Below, piece by piece: positions 1 through 6,924 of a stretch of DNA of 10,745 nucleotides. Position 1 is the first letter of the stretch, and every line of letters begins with the position of its first letter. The DNA lies in NCBI GenBank assembly GCA_902783085.1, contig CACZPT010000045.1:1-10745 (forward strand), read 5' to 3'. The notes below the pieces were generated by a model that saw only the letters and a program-made list of their open reading frames with translations, made no database searches and had not been told where the DNA came from. A program made the position numbers and the translations under genes. The stretch comes from an uncultured Methanobrevibacter sp. (GTDB taxonomy: Archaea; Methanobacteriota; Methanobacteria; Methanobacteriales; Methanobacteriaceae).

Positions 1-4
1 AATC

Positions 5-48
5 GCAAGTTTCTAAACTTGCTTACTATTTCTTTTTTATTTTTTTTT
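5..48 (+). terminator. Hairpin plus T-run terminator of an upstream gene
   Basis: GCAAGTT (5-11) pairs perfectly with AACTTGC (16-22) across a 4-nt loop. A T-rich stretch follows, with six T at 33-38 and nine T at 40-48. This is the arrangement of an intrinsic terminator, and oligo-T tracts also terminate archaeal RNA polymerase. No gene end lies inside the window here, so it presumably serves a rightward gene that stops before position 1. Confidence 0.7.
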
Positions 49-128
49 AGACCATTATACACAACTTATTACCCACACTATTTTTAACAATAATTTTTAA
101 TTACATAAAGATATAATATATTAATTTA

Positions 129-1211
129 ATGGAAATTGAAAATTTATGTAAAAAAATTAGAAAAAAAGCCTTTGAAAGAAAAGAACCTAAAACACCCGAA
201 CAAGTTGGTGTAAGTTGGTATAATGATGATTTAACCTATGATGGTGTTGCAAAAACATTATTTATTATATTACCTACCCCAGGTTGTGCATGGGCTTTGG
301 GTGATAGTGGCGGATGTACAATGTGCAGTTATGTCTCAGATTGTACTTTAGAGCCTATTGACACCCCAACTATTCTTAAAATATTCAATGACCATTTATC
401 CAGATATCCAATAGCTGAAGAGGATAAAATTTCTGTTAAATTATTTGCATCAGGAAGTTTTCTGAATCCATATGAACTTCCACGTGATGCTCGTGATGAA
501 ATCTTAACTACACTAGCTAATATGGATAATGTCAGTGAAATTATTGTTGAATCAAGACCAGAATATGTAAAAGAAGAATATTTAGATGAAATTTTTGAAA
601 TAATTGGAAATAAATTATTTGAAGTGAGTATTGGCCTTGAAACATATGATGATTATACTCGTTTAAAAAAAATCAATAAAGGTTTTACATCTAAAGATTT
701 TGAAAATGCAGTTACTACAATGCAAAAGTTAAGAAAAACAAAAGGATATAATCTTAAATCCAAAGCGTATATCTTTGTTAAACCCATATTAGTTTCAGAA
801 AAACAGGCCATTGATGAAGCTATTGAAACAGCTAATTGGTGTAGCTTAATTGGTGTTGATAGATTATCCTTTTGTCCGGCAACTATCCACAGCAGGACGG
901 TAATAGAGCGTTTTTGGAGAAAAGGAGTTTATCAGCCACCTTGGATTTGGTCATGTATTGAAATTATTAATACTGTACGCCAAACATTAGATATCCCCGC
1001 ACTTTTAGATACATCAGGATTTGGTTCAAGACGTGGCCCTTATAATTGTAAAAAATGTAATAAAGACTTAAAACATATGATTATAAGGCATAACTTAACT
1101 CAAGATATTATAGAATATGATTGTGAATGTAAAAATGAGTGGTTTGGTGAAATTAATAATTCTGATATGAATAAATCAACTACAAAAATCAAACATATCA
1201 CATTATATTAA
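129..1211 (+). CDS. raSEA: Archaeosine biosynthesis radical SAM protein RaSEA
   Basis: RaSEA is the radical SAM partner of ArcS. ArcS attaches lysine to preQ0 at position 15 of archaeal tRNA, and RaSEA then cleaves that adduct to give archaeosine (known for the family). The 360-residue protein shows the Elp3-like wide cysteine spacing for the [4Fe-4S] cluster, C53-x9-C63-x2-C66 in the context GGCTMCSY, followed by C72. A TIM-barrel-like core follows, with motifs such as VESRPEY (140-146) and SIGLET (167-172). A C-terminal zinc-ribbon-like set, C307/C310/C332/C334, could bind Zn or tRNA. No Shine-Dalgarno sequence precedes the ATG. With an AT-rich TATA-like stretch at about 94-108, the mRNA may be leaderless or nearly so. 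It is probably the first gene of a rightward group with the membrane protein 39 nt downstream. ArcS itself is not in the window. Confidence 0.88.
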   Translation: MEIENLCKKIRKKAFERKEPKTPEQVGVSWYNDDLTYDGVAKTLFIILPTPGCAWALGDSGGCTMCSYVSDCTLEPIDTPTILKIFNDHLSRYPIAEEDKISVKLFASGSFLNPYELPRDARDEILTTLANMDNVSEIIVESRPEYVKEEYLDEIFEIIGNKLFEVSIGLETYDDYTRLKKINKGFTSKDFENAVTTMQKLRKTKGYNLKSKAYIFVKPILVSEKQAIDEAIETANWCSLIGVDRLSFCPATIHSRTVIERFWRKGVYQPPWIWSCIEIINTVRQTLDIPALLDTSGFGSRRGPYNCKKCNKDLKHMIIRHNLTQDIIEYDCECKNEWFGEINNSDMNKSTTKIKHITLY

Positions 1212-1250
1212 ATAATACAACTTATTATAAATTAATATAGGAGGATATAC

Positions 1251-1730
1251 ATGAAAAATAAATTTGTTAGTTTATTAGCTATTATTTTTGGAATAATGAT
1301 TATTGCATTTCCAATATTTGGGGTTATTGCTGCAAGTGAAATTATCGGATTATCTGTTTTATTCATTGCAATTTATTTGTTAATTGTTGGAACATCAATT
1401 ATGGATTATAATACTTCCGGGGCTATTATTGATATTGTTTTAGGTATTGTTCTTTTATTAATAAGTATTGGTCTAATATTTAATCCTGCATTATTTGGAT
1501 TTTTAGCCGAAATAACACTATATATTGCAGGAATAATATTAATACTAGTTAGTGTTGTTTCTTTAATCAACAATCGTGATTCCCATTATGGATTCTACAT
1601 TGGAATTTCTGGAATAATCTTGGGTGTATGTTATATTATTATCGGTACATATATTTCAAATCCAATAATTCTTGGAGCATTAATTGGAATATGGTTAGTA
1701 ATAAGTGGTGCATTGAGATTATTAAACTAA
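1251..1730 (+). CDS. DUF308/HdeD-type six-helix membrane protein
   Basis: This is a 159-residue, very hydrophobic protein with about six membrane helices, near residues 5-27, 30-49, 57-78, 82-106, 113-134 and 138-157. The chain looks like three copies of a two-helix unit. Each has a Pro-containing turn, at FP (20-21), NP (78-79) and NP (137-138), followed by a small-residue helix. This is the pattern of DUF308/HdeD-like proteins, which in enteric bacteria are linked to acid resistance. The archaeal function is unknown and I do not assign one. The start is fixed by a perfect AGGAGG at 1239-1244, 6 nt before the ATG. That is much stronger than the RaSEA start and suggests higher translation. 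It lies 39 nt after raSEA, and a perfect hairpin covers its stop codon. Confidence 0.8.
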   Translation: MKNKFVSLLAIIFGIMIIAFPIFGVIAASEIIGLSVLFIAIYLLIVGTSIMDYNTSGAIIDIVLGIVLLLISIGLIFNPALFGFLAEITLYIAGIILILVSVVSLINNRDSHYGFYIGISGIILGVCYIIIGTYISNPIILGALIGIWLVISGALRLLN

Positions 1731-1753
1731 ATAATCTCATAATTTCTATTTTT
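1714..1753 (+). terminator. 10-bp hairpin over the stop codon, followed by a T-rich tract
   Basis: TGAGATTATT (1714-1723) pairs perfectly with AATAATCTCA (1730-1739) across a 6-nt loop that contains most of the TAA stop codon (1728-1730). The T-rich stretch TTTCTATTTTT (1743-1753) follows. This is shaped like an intrinsic terminator or 3'-end processing signal. It lies just before the start of the next gene on the same strand, so it may be leaky or may attenuate that gene. Confidence 0.55.
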
Positions 1754-1763
1754 GGTGTTTATA

Positions 1764-3032
1764 TTGATATGTATTAGTGCAGATTTTGATCCAGTGCACA
1801 AAGGGCATGAAAAATTAATTAAGGAAGCTTCAAAAATTGCTGATGATGAATCTAAAAAAGTAGTTGTATATTTAAATAAAGGATTTAGTGCAAATCATGC
1901 CCCATTTTTCGTTGATTTTGATGCAAGACGTGATATGGCACTAGCTTTAGGTGCTGATGAGGTAAAATCATTTGAAGGTCTTCATCATAGATTAATTTTA
2001 TCATATAGTGTGCCGATTAGACTTAAACAAATGATTGATGATGGTGCAACAGACTATATTACATCAGCAAGTATTCCTCTTTCAGAGATTAAATCAAAAG
2101 CAAAAAAATTTATTGATGAGGGAAATTTCGTTGGAATGCCAAAAAGTTATACTAATAGAAATGAAATTAGATGGTATGCCATAAATGAATTTTTAGGTTC
2201 AAAATTAAAATATCATGTGGTTAAAGAATTCGATAAAGATAAATATTCTGGAAGATTAATTAGAAAGAGCATAATTGATAATGATTTAGTTATTACAAAA
2301 GATATTAAAAAATTACTTCCAAAAACTACAGTGGAAATTCTTAAACGTGAAATTGATGCAGGCAGAGTTCCGGGAGATAGAAATTGGGACGAAATTTATA
2401 AAAGAATGAATACATATTCTAGAGGAAATCTTGAAAAGATTGCTTATCTTAATGGAAACACAATAAATGAAATTATTAAAAGAAGAGTTTACAGAGATCC
2501 CGAATCTATTTGGGCTGTTTTTAGAAGATCTGATTATGGGCCTGTAATGACAAGGTTAGCCATAAGTGCAATAGAATGCGAAGTTACTAAAAGAGAAGTA
2601 ATGGAATTAATGAAAAGTTATGAAACATTAGGCGTAATACCAAAAAATCAGAAAGTCCAAAAGGTAATTGATAGAGCATGGTATGTTGCAAGTAGTATTG
2701 AAAATGGTGTAAGTGCACGTGAAGCTAATGAGAAGTTTAGAAGTCAGGATATTAATGTTAATCCACCTTTAAGTTTGGAAGCTGGATTAAATTTAACTAA
2801 ATTTGAGACTAAAATCACAAAAGAGGGTATTAACACTGATTTATATGTTGATAAAAATGGTAAAGTCTCAGTACAATTTAAAAGCGAAGGAAAAAAAATC
2901 AAAACTAATTTACGCCTCCCTGCGCGTGAAGTTACTTATTTAAGATATATTATGGATTCGAATTTTATTCCAATAAGTGGAAGTATTAAAAAAGCTAAAA
3001 AAGGATTTAAAGTTAAAGTAGTTATTGGCTAA
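1764..3032 (+). CDS. HIGH-motif nucleotidyltransferase family protein (TmcAL-like?)
   Basis: The N-terminus has the HxGH nucleotidyltransferase signature: D9-P10-V11-H12-x-G14-H15 in ISADFDPVHKGHEKLI. The segment at 48-65 (FFVDFDARRDMALALGAD) resembles the 'F-D...RA-MAL--GAD' block of PF05636/TmcAL, which makes ac4C in bacterial tRNA-Met using ATP and acetate. The segment YSGRLIRKSI (161-170) resembles the second conserved ATP-site block. A charged middle and a distinct C-terminal domain (about 336-422) follow, which I do not recognise. Substrate is unknown, and a tRNA role is inference. The start is uncertain because no ATG is available. I chose TTG 1764, giving MICISADFDP with GGTG (1754-1757) placed 6 nt upstream as Shine-Dalgarno; TTG 1752 and GTG 1755 are in-frame alternatives. 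The 3' end overlaps the convergent gene by 11 nt. Confidence 0.72.
   Translation: MICISADFDPVHKGHEKLIKEASKIADDESKKVVVYLNKGFSANHAPFFVDFDARRDMALALGADEVKSFEGLHHRLILSYSVPIRLKQMIDDGATDYITSASIPLSEIKSKAKKFIDEGNFVGMPKSYTNRNEIRWYAINEFLGSKLKYHVVKEFDKDKYSGRLIRKSIIDNDLVITKDIKKLLPKTTVEILKREIDAGRVPGDRNWDEIYKRMNTYSRGNLEKIAYLNGNTINEIIKRRVYRDPESIWAVFRRSDYGPVMTRLAISAIECEVTKREVMELMKSYETLGVIPKNQKVQKVIDRAWYVASSIENGVSAREANEKFRSQDINVNPPLSLEAGLNLTKFETKITKEGINTDLYVDKNGKVSVQFKSEGKKIKTNLRLPAREVTYLRYIMDSNFIPISGSIKKAKKGFKVKVVIG
2988..3002 (-). terminator. Twin oligo-T tracts ending the leftward six-gene operon
   Basis: Read on the - strand, two six-T runs (3002-2997 and 2993-2988) separated by AGC begin 19 nt past the stop codon of the DUF1932-type gene. 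Oligo-T runs are the core of archaeal termination signals. On the + strand the same bases encode a Lys-rich stretch (KKAKKG) in the nucleotidyltransferase, so one sequence would serve two purposes. No convincing hairpin precedes the runs. A matching TTTTTT at 3034-3039 could terminate the rightward transcript. Confidence 0.4.
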
Positions 3033-3756
3033 GTTTTTTAAGTGCAGCTATAATCATTGTTAAATCATTGTCTTCAAAATAATTAATGATTTCTTCAAGT
3101 TCTTCTGCTTTTCTTTTTGATGAATTTAAAGTATTGTTTATTCTTGAAATTGATTTTTCCCTGAAGTTTTCGCCTTCCGTTAATGATAATATATCGAAGA
3201 ATTCATCTTCTAAATTATATTTTTCAGCAATTTGTGTTGATTCAATTAATAATGCCGATAATGTTTTTGTATAACTACTTCTAAGTAATTTTAAAATAGC
3301 TACATCACCAACATCATCACTAATTTTGTGAGTTTCAATAAATTCATTTAAAAATAATAATTCATTTGCTTTTTCACCAGAAATATATAAAATTGGATTA
3401 ACAGAGTCGATTTTACCAATAATTGCACCATCAACCAGTGATTTTACATGTTTATTAATTTCTAGTGTTGTATCAGGAGAGATATTATTTAAATCCAAAT
3501 AAATTCCATCTACAAATCCCCCATATTTTTGAGCTATGTTTAAAGCGCTTTTTGGAGAATTTGCAGAGATTAATATGTCTGATTTTAAAGCAACATCTTT
3601 AAATGTATCTAAAACTTCAATATTTGAATTTTTAATGTTTTCAACTGTTTTGGATGATCTTTCATCAAAAGATGTTATGAATGAAATATCTTTTGAGTTT
3701 ATTAATTTTACTAGATTTTGAGAAACATTTCCAAATCCAATAAATCCTATAATCAT
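3022..3756 (-). CDS. DUF1932-type NAD(P)-binding oxidoreductase-like protein
   Basis: This 244-residue protein has the two-domain plan of beta-hydroxyacid dehydrogenases. The N-terminal Rossmann fold carries G4-F-I-G7-F-G9-N at the dinucleotide loop. A VDGAIIG segment (108-114) fits the family's 'vDapVsG' block. In the helical C-terminal half, G150-DVAIL-K156-LLRSSYTK places a lysine where the family's catalytic lysine lies, and this K..RS..K form is what I associate with DUF1932 proteins. Substrate is unknown. It is the last gene of the six-gene leftward operon, 8 nt after the DUF89 gene, whose TAA stop is part of the ribosome binding site TAAGGGAT (3767-3760) for this ATG. Its 3' end overlaps the convergent nucleotidyltransferase gene by 11 nt. 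Family assignment is fairly sure; function is not. Confidence 0.72.
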   Translation of the reverse strand: MIIGFIGFGNVSQNLVKLINSKDISFITSFDERSSKTVENIKNSNIEVLDTFKDVALKSDILISANSPKSALNIAQKYGGFVDGIYLDLNNISPDTTLEINKHVKSLVDGAIIGKIDSVNPILYISGEKANELLFLNEFIETHKISDDVGDVAILKLLRSSYTKTLSALLIESTQIAEKYNLEDEFFDILSLTEGENFREKSISRINNTLNSSKRKAEELEEIINYFEDNDLTMIIAALKKLSQ

Positions 3757-3764
3757 AATATCCC

Positions 3765-4625
3765 TTATCTATTTTTAAAAAGAAGCATATCATGTAAGTT
3801 AACACCAATATCTCTTGATATTGTATTGCATTTTGCACATAATAAAAAGTAAACATCTTTAGTGGATAAATCTATTTCAGTTAGTCCTTCATAATTTCCC
3901 ATACCCTTTGAAATTATAAATTCATGTGCATTAAAAATTTCTCTAAATTCATCAGAAATTTCACTATCCACATAACCAACAGTTCCACAACCAATCTCAA
4001 CAATCTCACCAAACTCATCAAGACCTGCATCTAGAGCTTCTTTCATACAGGCATCATTTAAAATAGGTTGTGATTTAACAGCAATTGTAATGTCTATGGT
4101 ATATTCTTTTATTTTGGATAATAATAATTTATCAAAAACAATTTCTCCAGTATTGTCTACTAAATATAATACTTTGTCATGTTTTTTAAGAGAGTTTTCA
4201 AACTCATCGATGTCTTTAATAGCTAAATCTTTTTTCAATGATTTTTTAATTACACTTTCAATATCATCATCTAATGTAAATGCTCCAAAATCCAGGATAT
4301 TGCCTATAATGGCTATTTTAACATAGTTTTCTAAGCAATCATCATCCAATATTTTTTTAACATCATCTAAGTATTTTAAAGCTAGGAAATTACTTTCAAT
4401 TTTTTCTCTAAAATATGGATCTTTACAATCGGTTTTTTGTTTGATTAATTTATGTATTGTAGAACCAGTACTATTTGAATTAACACCGCATTTAAAATTA
4501 TCTGATAGATATTCAAAAATATCACCAATAATTTCCATTTTAAGCTTTTCATCATCGGTTGATAAATCCAGTGCTTCTCTTGCTTGTCTTAAAAAACAAG
4601 GTCCGCATTCATAACTTATTTTCAC
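3765..4625 (-). CDS. DUF89 / ARMT1-like metal-dependent phosphatase
   Basis: DUF89 proteins are metal-dependent phosphatases proposed to clear harmful phosphometabolites (damage control). The archaeal members carry extra cysteines. This 286-residue protein shows the archaeal N-terminal motif C7-G-P-C10-FLRQA, N109/D112 in GNILDF, the metal-site motif D157-N-T-G-E161, K184-S-QPILND (D191), and K240-GMGNYE-G247, which together form the usual active site. C263/C266 (LLCAKCN) lie near the C-terminus. It starts with GTG directly after the TAA of the MoaD/ThiS-type gene, with no gap. This start is kept because it gives MKISYEC, the usual family N-terminus. Its Shine-Dalgarno is the GGTGGT that encodes the Gly-Gly tail of the upstream protein. 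The physiological substrate is unknown; operon neighbours hint at a link with sulfur or tRNA-modification metabolism, but that is inference. Confidence 0.85.
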   Translation of the reverse strand: MKISYECGPCFLRQAREALDLSTDDEKLKMEIIGDIFEYLSDNFKCGVNSNSTGSTIHKLIKQKTDCKDPYFREKIESNFLALKYLDDVKKILDDDCLENYVKIAIIGNILDFGAFTLDDDIESVIKKSLKKDLAIKDIDEFENSLKKHDKVLYLVDNTGEIVFDKLLLSKIKEYTIDITIAVKSQPILNDACMKEALDAGLDEFGEIVEIGCGTVGYVDSEISDEFREIFNAHEFIISKGMGNYEGLTEIDLSTKDVYFLLCAKCNTISRDIGVNLHDMLLFKNR

Positions 4626-4829
4626 TTAACCACCATAGATAATCTGAACTAGTTGTATTTCATCCCCATCATTGATTATGCTATCTTCAATGACTAACTC
4701 TCCATTTTGTTTAGATACCATAGTTTGGGCGGATAATTCAAGTTCATCAAGTAAATCTTTAATTGTATATTCTGTATTAGGTAATTCTTTTTCTTCTGTT
4801 GTATTTTTATATTTTAATGTGAATTTCAT
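4626..4829 (-). CDS. MoaD/ThiS/Urm1-type sulfur carrier ending in Gly-Gly
   Basis: This 67-residue beta-grasp protein ends in IIYGG, the C-terminal diglycine that an E1-like enzyme adenylates and converts to a thiocarboxylate in MoaD, ThiS, TtuB and archaeal SAMPs. The DLLDEL helix (27-32 of the chosen frame) and the NDGDEIQLVQIIYGG ending are typical. Directly upstream is an Ncs6/TtuA-type tRNA thiolase, whose relatives take sulfur from such a carrier, so its likely role is sulfur donor for tRNA 2-thiolation. No E1 activating enzyme is in the window. I chose ATG 4829 instead of the upstream GTG 4838, because that GTG lies inside a full-strength Shine-Dalgarno AGGTGAT (4840-4834) that serves ATG 4829. 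The TAA stop of the upstream gene is also part of that site. Confidence 0.85.
   Translation of the reverse strand: MKFTLKYKNTTEEKELPNTEYTIKDLLDELELSAQTMVSKQNGELVIEDSIINDGDEIQLVQIIYGG
4629..4634 (-). promoter_or_regulatory. Gly-Gly codons doubling as Shine-Dalgarno for the DUF89 gene
   Basis: The last two sense codons of the sulfur carrier, GGT GGT, give a GGTG match to the anti-Shine-Dalgarno, 5 nt before the GTG start of the DUF89 gene at 4625. No other purine-rich site is near that start. The invariant Gly-Gly tail and the ribosome binding site are therefore the same six bases. Confidence 0.55.
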
Positions 4830-4833
4830 TTTT

Positions 4834-4840
4834 ATCACCT
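4834..4840 (-). promoter_or_regulatory. Ribosome binding site fixing the sulfur-carrier start
   Basis: AGGTGAT on the - strand lies 4 nt before ATG 4829 and overlaps both the TAA stop of the thiolation gene and a GTG that could be misread as a start. It decides for ATG 4829. Confidence 0.65.
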
Positions 4841-5757
4841 TAATCTTTTAATTCTTCAAGAAATGTGCATGCTTTACATAATTCATTAGCTGAAGGCTCA
4901 CCGCATTTCACACACCTGCCTTCAGGATATTGTTTTTTGATATTATCTTTTAAGATATTTTTAATTTTATCATATCCCCTTAAAGTAGAATATTTTATTG
5001 TAGGGTGGTCAACTGATAACTGATTTACAATTTCAGATACCTCTCCTCTAAATGATTGTTGTGCATAAGGGCAGCTTGCAAAGTGAACATCCAAGTCTTT
5101 TGCAACAACATATAATCCAATTTCTCTTTCAGGTATTTCTCTTAAAGGTTTAATTTTAACTGTGAATTCTTTCGCTTTTGATTGGCTTTTAGCACCCAGT
5201 TTGGTTAAATTATCAATATTTCCTTCAAGATAATTCATCATAATTGCTTGAACTTCATCATCTAGATTATGGCCAGTTGCTATTTTAGTAGCTCCAAATT
5301 CACGGGCTGCTTTATTTATTATAGTTCTTCTAAAAACACCACAATAGGAGCATGATCCTTTATGATTGGGTTTTTGCATTATTTCATCTAAAGTAATTCC
5401 ATATTCTTCTTTTAGGCAAACAACTTTATGTTCGATTCCTAAACGTTTAGCATGATTAATAGCTATATCTACACCATCTTGGCGATAATTATCAATTCCC
5501 TCATCAACTGTTACGGCGCATAGGTCAATGATATTTTTTTTGCGAAAACTGTTTAATATTTCTAAGACGGTTACACTATCTTTTCCACCAGATAGTGCAA
5601 CTAACACTTTATCTCCTTTATCGAGTAATTTTTCTTTTTTTACTGTTTTAATTACTTTTTTTTCAATTGACTCAATAAAACAATCTTTACATAAATATTG
5701 ACCGGAATATTCTCTTTTTGCTATAACTTGCGGATTACCACATTTGGTGCAATCCAT
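4840..5757 (-). CDS. Ncs6/TtuA-type tRNA 2-thiolation protein (TIGR00269 family)
   Basis: Members of this family adenylate C2 of a tRNA uridine and insert sulfur using an Fe-S cluster and a ubiquitin-like sulfur donor. The 305-residue protein shows the expected parts in order: an N-terminal zinc finger C3-x2-C6...C23-x2-C26; the PP-loop S56-GGKDS61 for ATP; the cluster cysteines C136-x2-C139 (SCSYCG) and C229 (ASCPYAQ); GHNLDDE (162-168); and a C-terminal zinc finger C282-x2-C285...C294-x2-C297. Whether it thiolates U34 (Ncs6/NcsA-like) or U54 (TtuA-like) cannot be read from the sequence, though NcsA is the methanogen precedent. The start is supported by AGGTGAT (5767-5761), which overlaps the stop of the VWA gene. 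The MoaD/ThiS-type gene 10 nt downstream is the likely sulfur carrier partner. Confidence 0.88.
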   Translation of the reverse strand: MDCTKCGNPQVIAKREYSGQYLCKDCFIESIEKKVIKTVKKEKLLDKGDKVLVALSGGKDSVTVLEILNSFRKKNIIDLCAVTVDEGIDNYRQDGVDIAINHAKRLGIEHKVVCLKEEYGITLDEIMQKPNHKGSCSYCGVFRRTIINKAAREFGATKIATGHNLDDEVQAIMMNYLEGNIDNLTKLGAKSQSKAKEFTVKIKPLREIPEREIGLYVVAKDLDVHFASCPYAQQSFRGEVSEIVNQLSVDHPTIKYSTLRGYDKIKNILKDNIKKQYPEGRCVKCGEPSANELCKACTFLEELKD

Positions 5758-5765
5758 ATTATCAC

Positions 5766-6923
5766 CTACATTTTTTCTACAAATTGGGCTAGTTGATTTA
5801 AAGTATTAACTTCAAATACCTGTGCACCCGCTTCTTCATATAAAGATACACAACTATCTACAATATCCCATTTATTTCTATCTTCAGGATTTAAAATAAC
5901 AACTTTTTTAGAATCTCTTACAATTTCTTCTAAAACACCAACACTTGCCGGAACCCCATTAACTTTTGGTCCGGCCCAATCTCTACAATCTGAAAGTATA
6001 ATAACATAAGATTTATTATTAATATTAGCCATTTCTTTAAATTTATTAAAAGCAGAATACATATCCGATGTTCCATGAACCATCATATTCTTAACTCTTA
6101 AATCTTTAACTTTAACAAATGAATTAATCAGATATTCTTCTTTTAATGCTTGAGTAGTTTCAATAACTTTATTATCAAATTCAAAAGTTCTCGAACGTTT
6201 AAAAGCTGTTTGTGCAGAAAACATCAGCATGAAAAACCAACTACTAATCCATTCACAAGATCCACTAATATCATTTAAAAATAAATGTTCATTTTTATGT
6301 GGTCTTGGTTTGGCTTTTACAAGCTCAACCGGTACACCCCCATATTTTAGATTAGCCCTTATTGTTCTTCGCATGTCAATTCTATGAGATTTCGATTTAG
6401 TTTTTCTTCTTGAACGTTTATTAGCTATTCTTTTACCTAATCTTTGACATATTTCAAGCATTCTCGGGTCAAAACGATTTAATCTTGTTAAATCCTTGTT
6501 TAATAATTCACCATCACGTTCAAGTTTTTGAGCTTCATCCAGTAAAGGTTGGCCTGAAAGTTGTTTTAATTTTTCATTGTTGATTTTCTCTTGTTTAACC
6601 TTTTTATATAATGTTTTTTGTTTTTTAATAATATATTTATTGGATGCTGGTCCTTTACCCCTATAAGCATTACCCCTATTATCTTCCCTACCAATTTCTT
6701 CTTTTTTTACTTCTTTTTTAAAAAGACTTTCAAAAATCTTATTAAATTTAGGGATGTCATATTTGTCCTTTACATAAATTGCTCTAAGAGAAGTTCTAAG
6801 AAGATCCCTATCAGATTCACCCAAAGTTAAATAAACTTCACTTGCAGCATGTGTACTTCTAATACTAACTGGAAGACCTGCATCTCGTAATTGATTAGAT
6901 AAATTAGCTATTTTATCAATCAT
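5766..6923 (-). CDS. CoxE-type VWA domain protein
   Basis: This 385-residue protein is the VWA partner of the MoxR ATPase encoded just upstream. Residues 1-70 match the CoxE N-terminal region (QLRDAGLPVS, then LRAIYVKDKYDIPKFNKIF). A Lys/Arg-rich linker follows (about 70-120 and 163-190), then the RRTIRANLKYGG block and the VWA domain from about 212. The MIDAS metal site looks intact: D218-x-S220-x-S222 (NDISGSCEW), T285 in HGTSD, and D312 in ILSDCRD. Relatives usually read DVSGSM and LSDGR, so the Cys in both places is slightly unusual. MoxR-VWA pairs act as ATP-driven chaperones for cofactor or metal-centre maturation in known cases; the client here is unknown. ATG lies 1 nt after the TGA of the ATPase gene, so the two are probably translationally coupled. 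Confidence 0.85.
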   Translation of the reverse strand: MIDKIANLSNQLRDAGLPVSIRSTHAASEVYLTLGESDRDLLRTSLRAIYVKDKYDIPKFNKIFESLFKKEVKKEEIGREDNRGNAYRGKGPASNKYIIKKQKTLYKKVKQEKINNEKLKQLSGQPLLDEAQKLERDGELLNKDLTRLNRFDPRMLEICQRLGKRIANKRSRRKTKSKSHRIDMRRTIRANLKYGGVPVELVKAKPRPHKNEHLFLNDISGSCEWISSWFFMLMFSAQTAFKRSRTFEFDNKVIETTQALKEEYLINSFVKVKDLRVKNMMVHGTSDMYSAFNKFKEMANINNKSYVIILSDCRDWAGPKVNGVPASVGVLEEIVRDSKKVVILNPEDRNKWDIVDSCVSLYEEAGAQVFEVNTLNQLAQFVEKM

Positions 6924-6924
6924 A

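Noticed and set aside
5..22. Could be a tRNA 3' arm at the window start
   Set aside because: No GTTC-type T-loop or matching acceptor stem; the following T-runs fit a terminator.
3665..3856. - strand open frame bridging the DUF89 and DUF1932 genes
   Set aside because: It overlaps two well-supported genes in another frame and shows no motif.
4830..4838. Longer sulfur-carrier start at GTG 4838 (MIKMKF)
   Set aside because: That GTG is part of the AGGTGAT Shine-Dalgarno serving ATG 4829.
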